Part shown: positions 1 to 10,700 of the stretch, piece after piece
How the letters are laid out: each line of letters opens with the position of its first letter
Numbering within the stretch: position 1 is the stretch's first letter
NCBI RefSeq assembly: GCF_018446385.1
Contig: NW_024589879.1
Location: forward strand, 1-64,000
From: Zingiber officinale
Lineage: Eukaryota > Streptophyta > Magnoliopsida > Zingiberales > Zingiberaceae
Length of the DNA stretch: 64,000 nt
Reading direction: 5' to 3'
The notes under the pieces: generated by a model
The model's input: the letters and a program-made list of their open reading frames with translations, nothing else
Databases searched by the model: none
What the model was told of the DNA's origin: nothing
Made by a program: the position numbers and the translations under genes

Positions 1-771
1 GAAGCTTCTACCTCCGGATCCAAAGAAAAAGATGCCACCCCTACAAGCAAAGGTATAAATATTTCAATTAATAATAAAAATCATATTATATGCTTTGAAT
101 GTAGGGAACATGGGCACTACAAGAGCAAGTGCCCTAAATTAGCCAAGAAGAAGGGCCAAGTGGCACAAAAGGGCAAGGTGAAGCCCAAGGAGACCATCCC
201 CAACACAAAGAAGAGCAAGGAGCATATTATATGCTTCTCTTGCAATCAAAAGGGGCATTACCGGAGTCAATGCCTCAAGGGGAAGAAGATGGTCAAGGCT
301 CAAGGAGGCATTAGTCAAGGGGGAGCCTCCAAGGTAAAGAAGAAGGTAACATTTATTGAGCCTACTCCTTTAAATTATGGTAAAAAGCATGATAGTTCTA
401 ATTTTTATCATTTTAATGCGATTTACCATAAGAATAGGAAGCATGAGGGCTTTAAGGAAAAGCATGTGGCCCTACATGCCAAAACTACTACACCTAAGGC
501 TAGGAATGTAGGTAAAAGTCTAGGCAAGAACTCTAAGGATTGTAGATACAAGCCTAGAAACAAAAATGCTCATGGACTTAATGAAAAACCAAATTCTAAG
601 GATTTAATGATAGAAAATCAAGTCTTGAGATCAAGACTTGATAAAATTGAAAAGACCCTAAAAAGGATGGAAAATATCCTAAAAGGGCAAAATGAGCAAA
701 ACCTAGGGCTAGGAAAGTCAAAGCCATCAAATAGCCATAGAGGTTTGGGATACAAACCAAAGGCTAAGAAG
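1..771 (+). pseudogene. gag of element B, first visible part, split by insertion of element A
   Basis: Frame 1 is open from the window edge to base 771. It encodes a Gag-like nucleocapsid region: a Ser/Thr/Glu-rich linker, a first CCHC zinc knuckle (bases 91-132, C-x2-C-x4-H-x4-C), a Lys-rich spacer, a second CCHC knuckle (232-273), a basic tail and a coiled-coil-like stretch (about 605-690). Two knuckles with these spacings are typical of retrotransposon Gag, which binds element RNA in virus-like particles. The frame breaks exactly where element A begins and resumes in phase at 24258 after the 5-bp target duplication AGAAG. The gag was therefore open when A landed. The amino-terminal part is outside the window. 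Confidence 0.85.
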
Positions 772-2195
772 TGTTGGTGCAAAATCCCTCAGGTCAAGGT
801 TGACCTGGTTAACCAAGCTGAGTCTTGGTTTGGGTTTAGATGTTTGACAATAAGATATTGATCGAAGAAGAGTCAAGTAGGTCAAGATTGACCGGATACT
901 TGACTAGGAAGTCCTAGTGAGTGAAGCTAGGCAGATGGAAAATCCTAGTGAGTGAAGCTAGGTGGAAATCCTGGTGAGTGAAGCCAGGTGAAAGTCCTAG
1001 TGAGTGAAGCTAGGCAGAAGGAAGTCCTAGTGAGTGAAGCTAGGCAGAAGGAAATCCTAGTGAGTGAAGCTAGGTGAAAGTCCTGGTGAGTGAAGCCAGG
1101 TGAAAGTCCTAGTGAGTGAAGCTAGGCAGATGGAAAACCCTAGTGAGTGAAGCTAGGTGAACGTCCTGGTGAGTGAAGCCAGGCAAGGAAGGAAATCCAG
1201 ATGGATCAAGGATGATCGGACATCTGGTGTTGGGAAGTCCAAGTAGGTCAAAGGATTGACTGGATACTTGGCAGGAAGGAAGTCAGATGGGTCAAGGTTG
1301 ACCGGACATCGGTGGAAGTCCAAGTAGGTCAATGGAGTGACCGGATACTTGCACGACGAGTAAAAGTCCAAGTGGGTCAAAGGGATTGACCGGACACTGG
1401 TGGGGAGTCCTAGCAGGTCAAGGGAGTGACCGATGCGAGGCATGATGTACCAACAGGTCAAGGTTGACCGGATGTTGGTTAGGGAGGATTGGGACTTGGT
1501 TTTGGGCAAAATCAAGTCCGGATCGATCCGTGGATCGATCCGGTGGATCGATCGGTGGATCGATCCAGTTCTTCTGGAAGCTCCGGATCGATCCGTGGAT
1601 CGATTCAGAGGTCCCGATCGATCAGCCGATCGACGGCTGCTTCGCGCGATAAGCGCTGGATCGATCCGTGGATCGATCCAGCGCGCTTCTGAGCACGGGC
1701 TCGGATCGATCCGTGGATCGATCCAAAGCCTCCCCGATCGATTCGGAACATTCGAATCGATCGGGATCCGACCGTTGCGTCGGGTTTAAAGCCGCAGGCG
1801 AGCGTGGTCTTCGGCAATCCTTTTACAAGCTCTTCTCAGATTCATTCCAGCTCCTCCACAGCTCTCTACAAGCACGTGATCGCCAGTTCTTGAAGGTTCT
1901 TGGAGGCTTTCCAAGTCAAGAGGCGGATCTATTGCAAGAGGAAGAAGTTAGGGTTAGGGTTTTTACTGCACATCTTGTAAGCTTTTGCTTAACTTGTATT
2001 TCCCTTTCTTCTTCTTGTATTGAGAGTGTTGTAGGGCTTCTCCACCTTTGGTAGTTACCATAAAGGAGTGTTATTCATAGTGGAGGGTGTGTGCGTTGGT
2101 GTGGATCCTTGGATTAGTCACCTCTTGTGAGGTGGATACCAAGTAAAATCCTAGTGTTAGCGTTTTGTGTTTGTTTCTGTATTTTCCGCTGCACA
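772..2195 (+). repeat. 5' LTR of element A, left part (hairpin arrays)
   Basis: It begins TGTTGGTGCAAAATCCC, as do the 3' LTR of A (22735) and, with one change, that of B (26938). In order it holds a GGTCAAGGTTGACC-type hairpin region, ten units of CCTAGTGAGTGAAGCTAGG or its CCTGG/CCAGG variant (913-1183), longer hairpin units (1197-1478), a dense cluster of GGATCGATCC palindromes (about 1513-1775), and a U5-like segment with GTTAGGGTTAGGG near 1950. Open frames on either strand here are by-products of the repeats. Confidence 0.92.
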
Positions 2196-2420
2196 CACTA
2201 CAAGAATTTTTGCATTCAACAACACCCAATAGACAACGCTTTTTAATAAAAACGTTGTCGTTCTTTGTTTTACAACGCTTTTAGTGAAAAGCGTTGTCTA
2301 TGGTATTTACTTTTTACTAAAGACAACGGTTTTTAATGAAGTGTTGTCTTTAGTGTTGTTGTTTATGGTCAAAGACAACATTTTTTTAAAAAACGTTTTT
2401 TAAAGTGTTGTGTATGTTTC
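2196..2420 (+). repeat. CACTA left terminal inverted repeat and subterminal repeats
   Basis: After the terminal CACTACAAGAA come several copies of ACAACGCTTTT in both orientations, often paired as short palindromes (AACGTTGTC, AAGCGTTGTC). In CACTA elements such subterminal motifs are binding sites for the TnpA-class protein. That role here is inferred. The same motif fills the right end at 17985-18386. Confidence 0.85.
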
Positions 2421-4313
2421 CCCTAAACTCACTTAAAATAAATTCGCAGCCCTCGCTTTGCTAAACTCTAAACCCTCAACGCGCGCGCGCCTTCTCCTCA
2501 CCACTCCTCTCCACGAGTTCTCCTCTCCACTCCTCTCCACGAGTGCCTTCTCCTCTCCTTCTCCTCTCCACGAGCGCCTTCTCCTCTCCACTCCTCTCCA
2601 CGAGCGCCTTCTCCTCTCCTTGCCGCGTGATCTCCTCTGAACCCTAATCTCGACCCAAACTCCTCACGCAAAACTCCTCACGCCGGCCCAACTCCTCCAA
2701 GTCGAGATCCCTAATCTCGCATTTCCCCATCTCCTCAATCAAAGTCAGCTTACCCTTCCTAATCTTCTCACGGCGGAGGCGACGGAGCCGAGATCCCTCA
2801 ATTTCTTCTACTATCCGACGGAGCCGTAGCACTGCCACGCGGTTCTTCGATCCGGCTCCTCGATATCTTTGCTCTTGCCCTCACTGTTCCTCCCTCTCTC
2901 TGCTCTTCCTTACCTTCACTGCTCGTTCTCGACTTCGCTCTCTCATCCCTTCGTAATGGCGTCTCCACGAGTGCCTTCTCCTCTCCTTCTCCTCTCCACG
3001 AGCGCCTTCTCCTCTCCACTCCTCTCCACGAGCGCCTTCTCCTCTCCACGAGCGCCTTCTCCTCTCCTTGCCGCGTGATCTCCTCTGAACCCTAATCTCG
3101 ACCCAAACTCCTCACGCAAAACTCCTCACGCCGGCCCAACTCCTCCAAGTCGAGATCCCTAATCTCGCATTTCCCCATCTCCTCAATCAAAGTCAGCTTA
3201 TCCTTCCTAATCTTCTCACGGCTCCTCAACTCCTCTGAACCCTTCGATCTTAGTTCCTTCCTCGCAGAGCAGATTCGAGAGTAGGAGGAACGGAAGAAAG
3301 AAAGGTAAAATTTCTTCCATCCCTCTAGAATAAGATTTTGTTTATTTTTGATTATTTTCCGAACTAGCCATTTTGCCGGATTCATACTGCATCAATTTTC
3401 CCCCTCCCCTGATTGTATTTTCTCATGATTTAATCTGGAATTTTTAAACGTTTAGCTATAGACTTTGGCAGTAGGTATTAATCCTTAAAAATAGCATGAA
3501 GCATATAACATGCTATCCTTTTTTCTCAAATTCAGTGTGAAGCTGTTGGCCAAGTTGCAGATATTATTCACATTCCAGCCTTTCTTTGTCGTCAGGTATA
3601 ATGTGCAGCTTGAAATTAATCAATCTCTAGTGTTATTCTACTATTATTTTTATTGTGTACCCTTAATGCGCAGAGAATATCTCTCATTTTTATTGTATCT
3701 AAAACTTGTGTTCTGCATTATCTCATCTTAATTCTGGGCAGTGACTTGTGCCTACTCAGTTTGTTGAATTTATATCAACTACTATTGTTATATTTATGTC
3801 ACATGCCTTCTAAGAGCTTAATGGCTTAAGTATGATTTAATACATCATGCACTATTGCATTGAGTTGCTTATGTTGATGTCCCTTTGAGGAAGTTGCAGA
3901 TTCTCAAGTGCTAAAGAAACAAAGTTGCTTATTATAAGTTATAATTCAAGCATTTTCCTGGAATGGTTTCATTTTTCAACTAAAGGTTAACATGTTTCAA
4001 TAGAGAATATGTTTTGGTGAATGCTCCAATATTATATGACTCTACAATTTATACCAAGGCAAAAGTACCTAACTACCTATACGTAGACTCTAACAAACAT
4101 GTACATATGGATAATATAGATAACTAGGTTATCTCCCCAAGTGAGAAAATTGCTATTGGGATTGCATTTTGATGAGAAACCTGTATGGTCAAAAATTTTC
4201 AGGTAGAAATACAATTTTGATTAATTGTTTAAATATTTTGTTATACTTTCACACTATTGTTTGTGTTAATATTTTTAGGTATTAGCTCATTGTTGATTGA
4301 TTAGTTATAAAGA
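2421..4313 (+). other. CACTA 5' region: GC-rich duplicated leader and probable first intron
   Basis: Bases 2500-3080 are rich in the unit GAGCGCCTTCTCCTCTCC. A block of about 150 bp at 2636-2785 is repeated almost exactly at about 3070-3225. The GC-rich block ends at a good donor-like site (AAAG then GTAAAATTTC, near 3305), and an acceptor-like TTTTTAG lies near 4280, shortly before the transposase ATG. I read this as an untranslated first exon plus an intron of about 1 kb. Short open frames in the GC-rich part look like repeat artefacts. The rest is AT-rich with nothing recognisable. Confidence 0.5.
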
Positions 4314-7300
4314 ATGGACAAAGATTGGATGTCAAAGGATAGACTATCACGTGAATATGAGAATGGAGTTGAGTCTTTCTTGCAATTTGCAATGGAAAAC
4401 ACTAATGATCCGAATATGGGAATATCTTGCCCATGTGCAAAATGTGGCAATCTAAAGAAGAAAAATATACAAACTATCAGGGCACATCTGTATTGTAACG
4501 GTATAGATATGACATATCATACATGGATATGGCACGGCGAAAGATCTACGATAGGGATTTCACAAAATGAAAGTGACCAAGTAGGGCCAAATGAATATGT
4601 TCGTGAGGAACCAATAAATATGGTTCATGATGCATATGATAGTTATGCTGAGAATCCAACCCAATTCAATAAGCTTCTTGAAGATGCCGAGACACCTTTA
4701 TATCCGGGATGCACTAAATTTACAAGGTTATCTGCAATTGTGAAATTATTCAACTTGAAGGCCAAATATAGTTGGAGTGATAAAAGTTTCACTGACCTAC
4801 TCAGTTTGTTAGGAGAAATACTTCCAGATGACAATAAATTGCCTTTATCTCTGTATGATGCAAAGAAAAGCTTATCTGCATTAGGGATGGATTATGTAAA
4901 AATTCACGCTTGTCCTAATGATTGTATCTTATACCGGAAGGAGTATGAGGATTTAACTAATTGCCCTACTTGCGGGATGTCAAGGTGGAAGTTGGGAAAA
5001 AAAATATGATAAATGAAGGAATTCCTGCCAAGGTTTTGTGGTACTTCCCCCCTATTCCAAGATTTCAAAGAATGTTTCGGAATAAAGAGATATCTAAGGA
5101 GTTGACTTGGCATGCCGAAAAAAGACTTTGTGATGGATATTTACGCCATCCAGCTGATACACCTTCTTGGAAAATAGTTGATCGCAAATGGCCAGATTTT
5201 GGTATTGAGGCAAGAAATCTCAGATTGGCTATATCAGCTGATGGGATGAATCCTCATGGTTTAATGAGTTCTGCATATAGTTGTTGGCCAGTTTTAATGA
5301 TTACTTATAATCTTCCTCCATGGTTGTGTATGAAGAGAAAATTTATGATGCTCACATTGTTAATTTCTGGTCCCAAACAGCCAGGAAATGATATTGATGT
5401 TTACTTAGCACCTCTAATTGATGACTTAAAATGCTTATGGGATATAGGTGTCGAAGCATATGATGCATATCGCCAAGAAACTTTTATGCTTAGGGCTATC
5501 TTATTATGGACGATCAATGATTTTCCTGCATATGGGAACATGTCAGGATGCATTGTGAAAGGATATCATGCATGTCCTATTTGTGGTGAAGATACCTATT
5601 CAACAAGGTTGAAGCATAGTAGGAAAATGTCTTATACAGGTCATAGAAGGTTTCTACCTGCAACTCATCCTTATCGAAGGCAACGGAAGGCATTTAATGG
5701 GAACCAAGAATTTAACCCTGCTCCAAAACCATTAAGTGGCGATGAAGTTTTTGAAAGAGTTGAAAGAATTAATTGTCATTGGGGAAAAATGAGTAGAAAG
5801 TCTCAGTCGAATGATGATGTAAAATCATGCTGGAAAAAAAATCAATTTTCTTTGAACTTCAGTATTGGAAACATCTATACATTCGACATGTTCTTGATGT
5901 GATGCACATTGAAAAGAATATTTGTGAAAGTCTTATCGGAACGTTACTTGATATTCCAGGAAAAACAAAGGATGGAGTAGCAGCGAGATTAGACCTTTTG
6001 GAAATGAATGTCAGGACAGATTTGGCACCAAGGATGGGGGAGAAGAAAACATTTTTGCCAGCAGCCTGTTATACACTTAGTAAGGATGAGAAAAGGAAAA
6101 TTTTGAATTCTTTGTTTGGAATACAACTTCCATCATGTTACTCATCTAATGTTAAAAACCTCGTGTCGTTGAAGGACTTAAAACTTATTGGCCTTAAGTC
6201 ACACGACTACCACGCTTTAATGCAACAATTGCTTCCTGTTGCGATACGTGGTGTTTTGCCCAAACATGTTAGAGACACTATCACTCGCTTGTGTTTCTTC
6301 TTCAATGTGTTATGTAATAAAGTGATAGATGTTTCAAGGATGGATGATATGCAAAGAGAGATTATGACAATATTGTGTTTACTTGAAAAGTATTTCCCCC
6401 CTTCATTTTTTGATATAATGATTCATTTAAGTGTTCATCTTGTGCGGGAGGTGAAACTGTGTGGACCGGTTTGGTATAGGTATATGTATCCATTTGAAAG
6501 ATACATGAAGATTTTGAAAGGTTATGTGCGAAATCGCAATCGACCTGAAGGGTGTATGGCTGAATCTTATATTGCTGAAGAGGCTGTTGAATTTTGCTCA
6601 GACTATCTGTCTAGTGTGCACACAATTGGGATCCCATCAAGTCATCGACAAATAGAACTTACTAAGCCTTTATCAGGTGCAGTAGTCTACTCCACTACTC
6701 ACGATGAGTTGACGCAAGCACATCGTTATGTATTGGCAAATGATGCTGAGATTGATCTCTATATCGAGTAATGTATCTAACTTATTAATATTTTAATGTG
6801 GTTTGCTTACATTCTGTTGGTTTATTTATACCAAATAATTTGATTAGGGAACACATGACGTATTTGAATGCAAGATTTCCTCGTAAGGCTAAGTCCAAGA
6901 AGTGGTTACAAGATGAGCATAATCGAACGTTTATTACTTGGTTGCGTGATCGTGTAAGTTTCTTTAGTATTACATATTGGCATACATTCATTTTCATATT
7001 TATGCATAATTAAATATTTATTGCATAAAAAATTTAGGTTGTTGATGTAGTTGACCATTCCACTCATCAAGTTTCAGAAAGATTGATGTGGATAGCTCAT
7101 GGGCCTAACAAGCAAGTACTAAAATACTCTAGCTATTTGATTGATGGGGTTACTTATGCTACAAAAGAGCGTGATGCTATACGAGTTGTTCAAAACTCCG
7201 GAGTCAGCTTAGTTGCAAAGACAATGCAAGTTGCAAGTGCAAAGGATAAAAATCCTATTGTGTCAGATATGGTTTTTTATGGAGTTATAGAAGAAATATG

Positions 7301-7685
7301 GGTAGTTGATTACCATAAATTTCAACTTCCAATGTTTAAATGTAATTGGGTGGAGCATAATAACGGCATTAAAGTAGATGATCTTGGTTTCACATTGGTA
7401 AACCTCAATAGACTTGGATTCAAATCTGACGCTTTTATCCTGGCAAGCCAAGCAAAGCAAGTATTTTACATTGAAGATCCTGAAGATCCTTTATGGAGTG
7501 TTGTACTTGCAACACCAAACAGAGACTACTTTGAATACCTAAAGGGCGAAGAGTTAGAGGACACTGCTATCCACTATCAATGTTTTAGTAGGGGGTTACC
7601 ATCAATGGATATTGACGGAGAAGATGATAATGAACCACCATGTATTCGTGAAGACTGTGATGGAAGTTGGATTGACAATATTTAA
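4314..7685 (+). pseudogene. TNP2-type CACTA transposase (two 1-nt frameshifts)
   Basis: Family knowledge: this enzyme cuts and joins the element ends in the nucleus. Probable exons are 4314-6767, 6848-6953 and 7038-7685, all with GT-AG introns that keep the frame. Visible order: an amino-terminal Transpos_assoc-type region (MDKDWM..., with CPCAKC and HTWIWHGE), the TNP2 core with Cys pairs (CPNDC, CPTCG, CPICGED), a DUF4218-type segment (about 6340-6610, with YPFERYMK), and a DUF4216-type region in the last exon. The frame shifts at the A8 run at 4997-5004 and again at the A8 run at 5832-5839. In both places one missing A explains the break. The start is the first ATG after the intron. It is either inactivated or affected by homopolymer errors in the assembly. 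Confidence 0.88.
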
Positions 7686-7943
7686 TTGCTGAATTTTTGC
7701 TTTTGATTATAAGTGTGTAAACAATTTACCTATGAGGATGAATTTGTGGACAATATTAATATGTTATATTCCTCACTTTAATTCGAATCAGATATGTTGT
7801 GATGTTATTGCAAGTTTCTGCTTTTATCTTTTATTTTTTTTCATACTGTTGTGAATTTGTTGGTGTAAATATATCATCTTGCTGTGAGTTTATGCATGTT
7901 TCTAACTAAACTTATGTTGATCAGTCTAAGTTGTTACAGATCA
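7686..7943. other. Spacer between the two CACTA genes
   Basis: AT-rich spacer of 258 bp between the transposase stop and the ATG of the second gene. It probably contains the transposase 3' end and the leader of the next gene. No coding signal seen. Confidence 0.4.
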
Positions 7944-9061
7944 ATGGATTCTACTAGAAAGAGTAAGAGAATAGGGCAACTTGCAAAGTTGGACAAGGGT
8001 AAAGAAGTCATTACAGCTGCCCGTGAAGAGAGTTGCGAGGGTGATAAAGTGTTGGATTCCAAAGACACTATCTCCTCAAGAACTTCTAGAGGTCGCACAC
8101 AGTTGGATAAGATTACAAAGCAAAGAATGCAAGGTATTAGAAATGAGGTGTCATTCAATAATTTTGGACAACCGATAGGACCAGCTGCTGTAGCCATGCA
8201 AAGTTACATTGGTGTCTTGGCTCGGCAAAAGGTTAATATTAAATACAAGACATGGAAGCAAGTCCCAATTGCTGTCAAAGAATTAATATGGGAATCAGTC
8301 AATGTAAGCAAGTTAGCATGTTTTAACAATTATAATATTTCACTACTAATGATAGATATATTTTATGTTTGTCTTAATTAATCTTATTAATGTTTTCCAC
8401 TTATTTGATGTACAGTTGATTTATAATGTTGACTCAAAGTGGAAAAAGGGATGTTTGAGGTCTGCAAACAGTAAGTGGAGGCAATACAAGACCCATCTCA
8501 CCCAAAAATTTATTTTAAGCAGGCGTGACAAACCTGAGGAGTTGAATGAGCCACCTATTGGCTTTGAAATTACAAGAGAAGATTGGCGTGCGTTTGTCAT
8601 TAGTCGCATTTCTGAAGATTTCATTGTAAGATTCTAAATTTTTTCTTTTGAAACTATTCGATCATAATTCATTATGTATTATTCAAATTTGATATGTCGC
8701 CTGTTTGAAATAACTAGAAACTCAGTGATCAACAAAAAGAGCGAAGGAAAAAAAATAGATATCCTCATCGACTCTCACGCAAAGGGTATGCACGCTTTGC
8801 TGAAGAAATTGTAAGTATTTTTAAAATATATTTCCTCTAAGAACCCTCTAATTGATTCACATTAAATTATTTCACATTTGTTATTTGATTTTTCTTTGTT
8901 GTAGGGGACTGAATTATGTGATGATAATGACATCAATAGAGCTATTATGTGGAAGAAAGGACGCGCCAACAAAGGAGGAGAGTTTGAAGGTGAAGATTTG
9001 GTGGACACAGTACACAAGATTGTAAGTAAATTTTCATGTTCTTCTGATAATGACTTCAATA

Positions 9062-9260
9062 TATCTTCTAGTTTTCGAGAGTAAAGTTGCATGCATGCAT
9101 ACCCTTTGCGTGAGGAAGCCAAGGCAAGCAGTGCAATGAGGAGTTTAACAGCCATTCCTTGCATAGCTTGAATTCTCAGTACTAGAGCATGTATTGAGGA
9201 AGTAAATGGTGAATGAATGCATTGAGAGCTTAGAGGTGACGGGTTTATATAGAACAGATG
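9062..9260 (-). pseudogene. Probable captured promoter and signal-peptide exon (antisense, in CACTA intron)
   Basis: On the minus strand a TATA-like TATATAAACCC (about 9250-9240) is followed after about 85 bp by ATG GCT and a hydrophobic leader beginning MAVKLLIALLALASS, then by an abrupt change of sequence. This layout, core promoter plus leader plus secretory signal start, looks like the 5' end of a host gene and has nothing to do with the transposon frame around it. The coding part is too short to name the gene. A 19-nt inverted copy of a transposon exon sits exactly where the leader breaks off (9096-9114). Confidence 0.45.
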
Positions 9261-10700
9261 TGGATTTACTAGGTATCTAGGTTTGAAATGTTCTTACTTG
9301 GAGAAGAGATCAAGTCGAAAAGTCTATTACATGCAGTGGTTTCCTTTTGCTGCAATCAATTAATGGTGAATGCATTGAGAACTTAGAGGTGATAGCTAGA
9401 GTTTCTATAGAACAGATGCAGATAAATCAACCAGGTTTGAAACGTTCTTGGCAGTAAGAAATTTGTAAGCTTCAGTAACCCAAGGGCCAGTAAAGTTGTT
9501 CCCCAGACCACTGCTCTGAAGCTTCTATTATGTTTTCCCACTTAGGAAATATAGATTAAAGAATATATAACAACCATTGCTAAATGTGTATAACTTTTAT
9601 AATTTCACATCGTTTATTTATTAATTGTTTACGTACATATTTTCATCTTAAATTTATTTTTCAGTTTTTTCTTGATAAGTATAACTTTGATTATTCTCAT
9701 GTCTTATATTTTTCATTGTCATATGTCCACATATTCATCCTAATATTCTCATCTACATTTCCTTATAAATAACTCATTATCTCCTATTTTAATACCGATC
9801 TTATTATTATATTATATGCTTATAGAAAATGGAAGGTGTGATACGCATGCACTTACATTACATTTCACAAAAAGCTAATTCTATAAGCAAAAATTAGATC
9901 CAGAAGAAGAAACAAAATTGAGATAAGATAAAGGACTGAAGGAGAAGTTTGTTTGGTCTACCGGCCCGCCTAACATTACAAAATTGAGATAAGATAAAGG
10001 ACTTAAGATAAACAAAATTTGTTTGTTTGGACTTACATTACATTTCATGCATGTCCGATACTTCCCTAACTTCTCCTACTGGCCCGCCAGTTAACTACAG
10101 GTAACAGCAACAAAAGAACAAACAGTGCTTTTCATTCACATTCATTGTTAATTTGTATAAAAGAAAGAGAGGGAGCTTCAGAGAACTAACTCACCTCCTT
10201 TAGCATCAAAGACTTCGGAATAACACTGCATACAAGGACATAAGTGCATGAGGCACAACTCAATTAATAAGTTAATAAGAAACGATATATTAAAATGAAC
10301 TCTTTAATTTGTATACACATTTAGCAGGTTTACTTTTGATTATTCTTTCCTGCAACTCCAGACAATTAGCTTCAATTATGTGGTGGTCCTCTCTTTATGG
10401 GTTTGTGTAGTGAAAATTTATTAAAATTTTGTCATTTTATTAAACTTGTAGTCAATTGCTCAATCAAATATGTGCCTTTTTTAGAACTGTGCAGAAGTAA
10501 ATATATGATTGAATGCCAAAAAAGGAAAAAATATTTCAAAGTCAACTTCATATTTGTTCAATATGACTTACTAAGCACTTGACTTGAGCTATCACGGGAA
10601 GAACCGACCTGGACATCAGTATTTTTTAAACCAATATTGCATATCCTTGGTAATTATCCTTGGTAAAGTACTGATAATTCTTTTTAATGTTGCATTACAG
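9261..10700. other. Foreign-looking filler in the large CACTA intron
   Basis: Bases about 9188-9290 and 9358-9440 are diverged copies of one promoter-like sequence (shared CATTGAGA, TTAGAGGTGA, AGAACAGATG, AGGTTTGAAA). Bases 9911-9937 and 9978-10004 share ACAAAATTGAGATAAGATAA, and TACCGGCCCGCC recurs nearby. No gene can be named. The block ends at the acceptor TGCATTACAG before the exon at 10701. Confidence 0.4.

Noticed and set aside
913-1183. CRISPR-like array of regular short repeats
   Set aside because: The repeats lie in an LTR present three times in the window, spacers are short and similar, no cas genes occur, and the context is a plant nuclear genome.
1940-1970. Telomere-like GTTAGGGTTAGGG
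   Set aside because: Only two units, present at the same position in every A/B LTR, so it is part of the LTR and not an interstitial telomere.
1153-2054. Open frames of 60-130 codons on both strands of the A/B LTRs
   Set aside because: They follow the repeat units, differ between LTR copies and encode only repeat-derived peptides.
2458-3385. Possible small proteins in the GC-rich CACTA leader
   Set aside because: Low-complexity Ser/Pro/Leu or Arg/Glu peptides made by the CTTCTCCTCTCC repeat. No domain, and the duplicated block disrupts them.
4997-5004. Programmed ribosomal frameshift in the transposase
   Set aside because: The same loss of one A occurs at a second A8 run. Assembly error or decay is simpler, and TNP2 genes are not known to me to use frameshifting.
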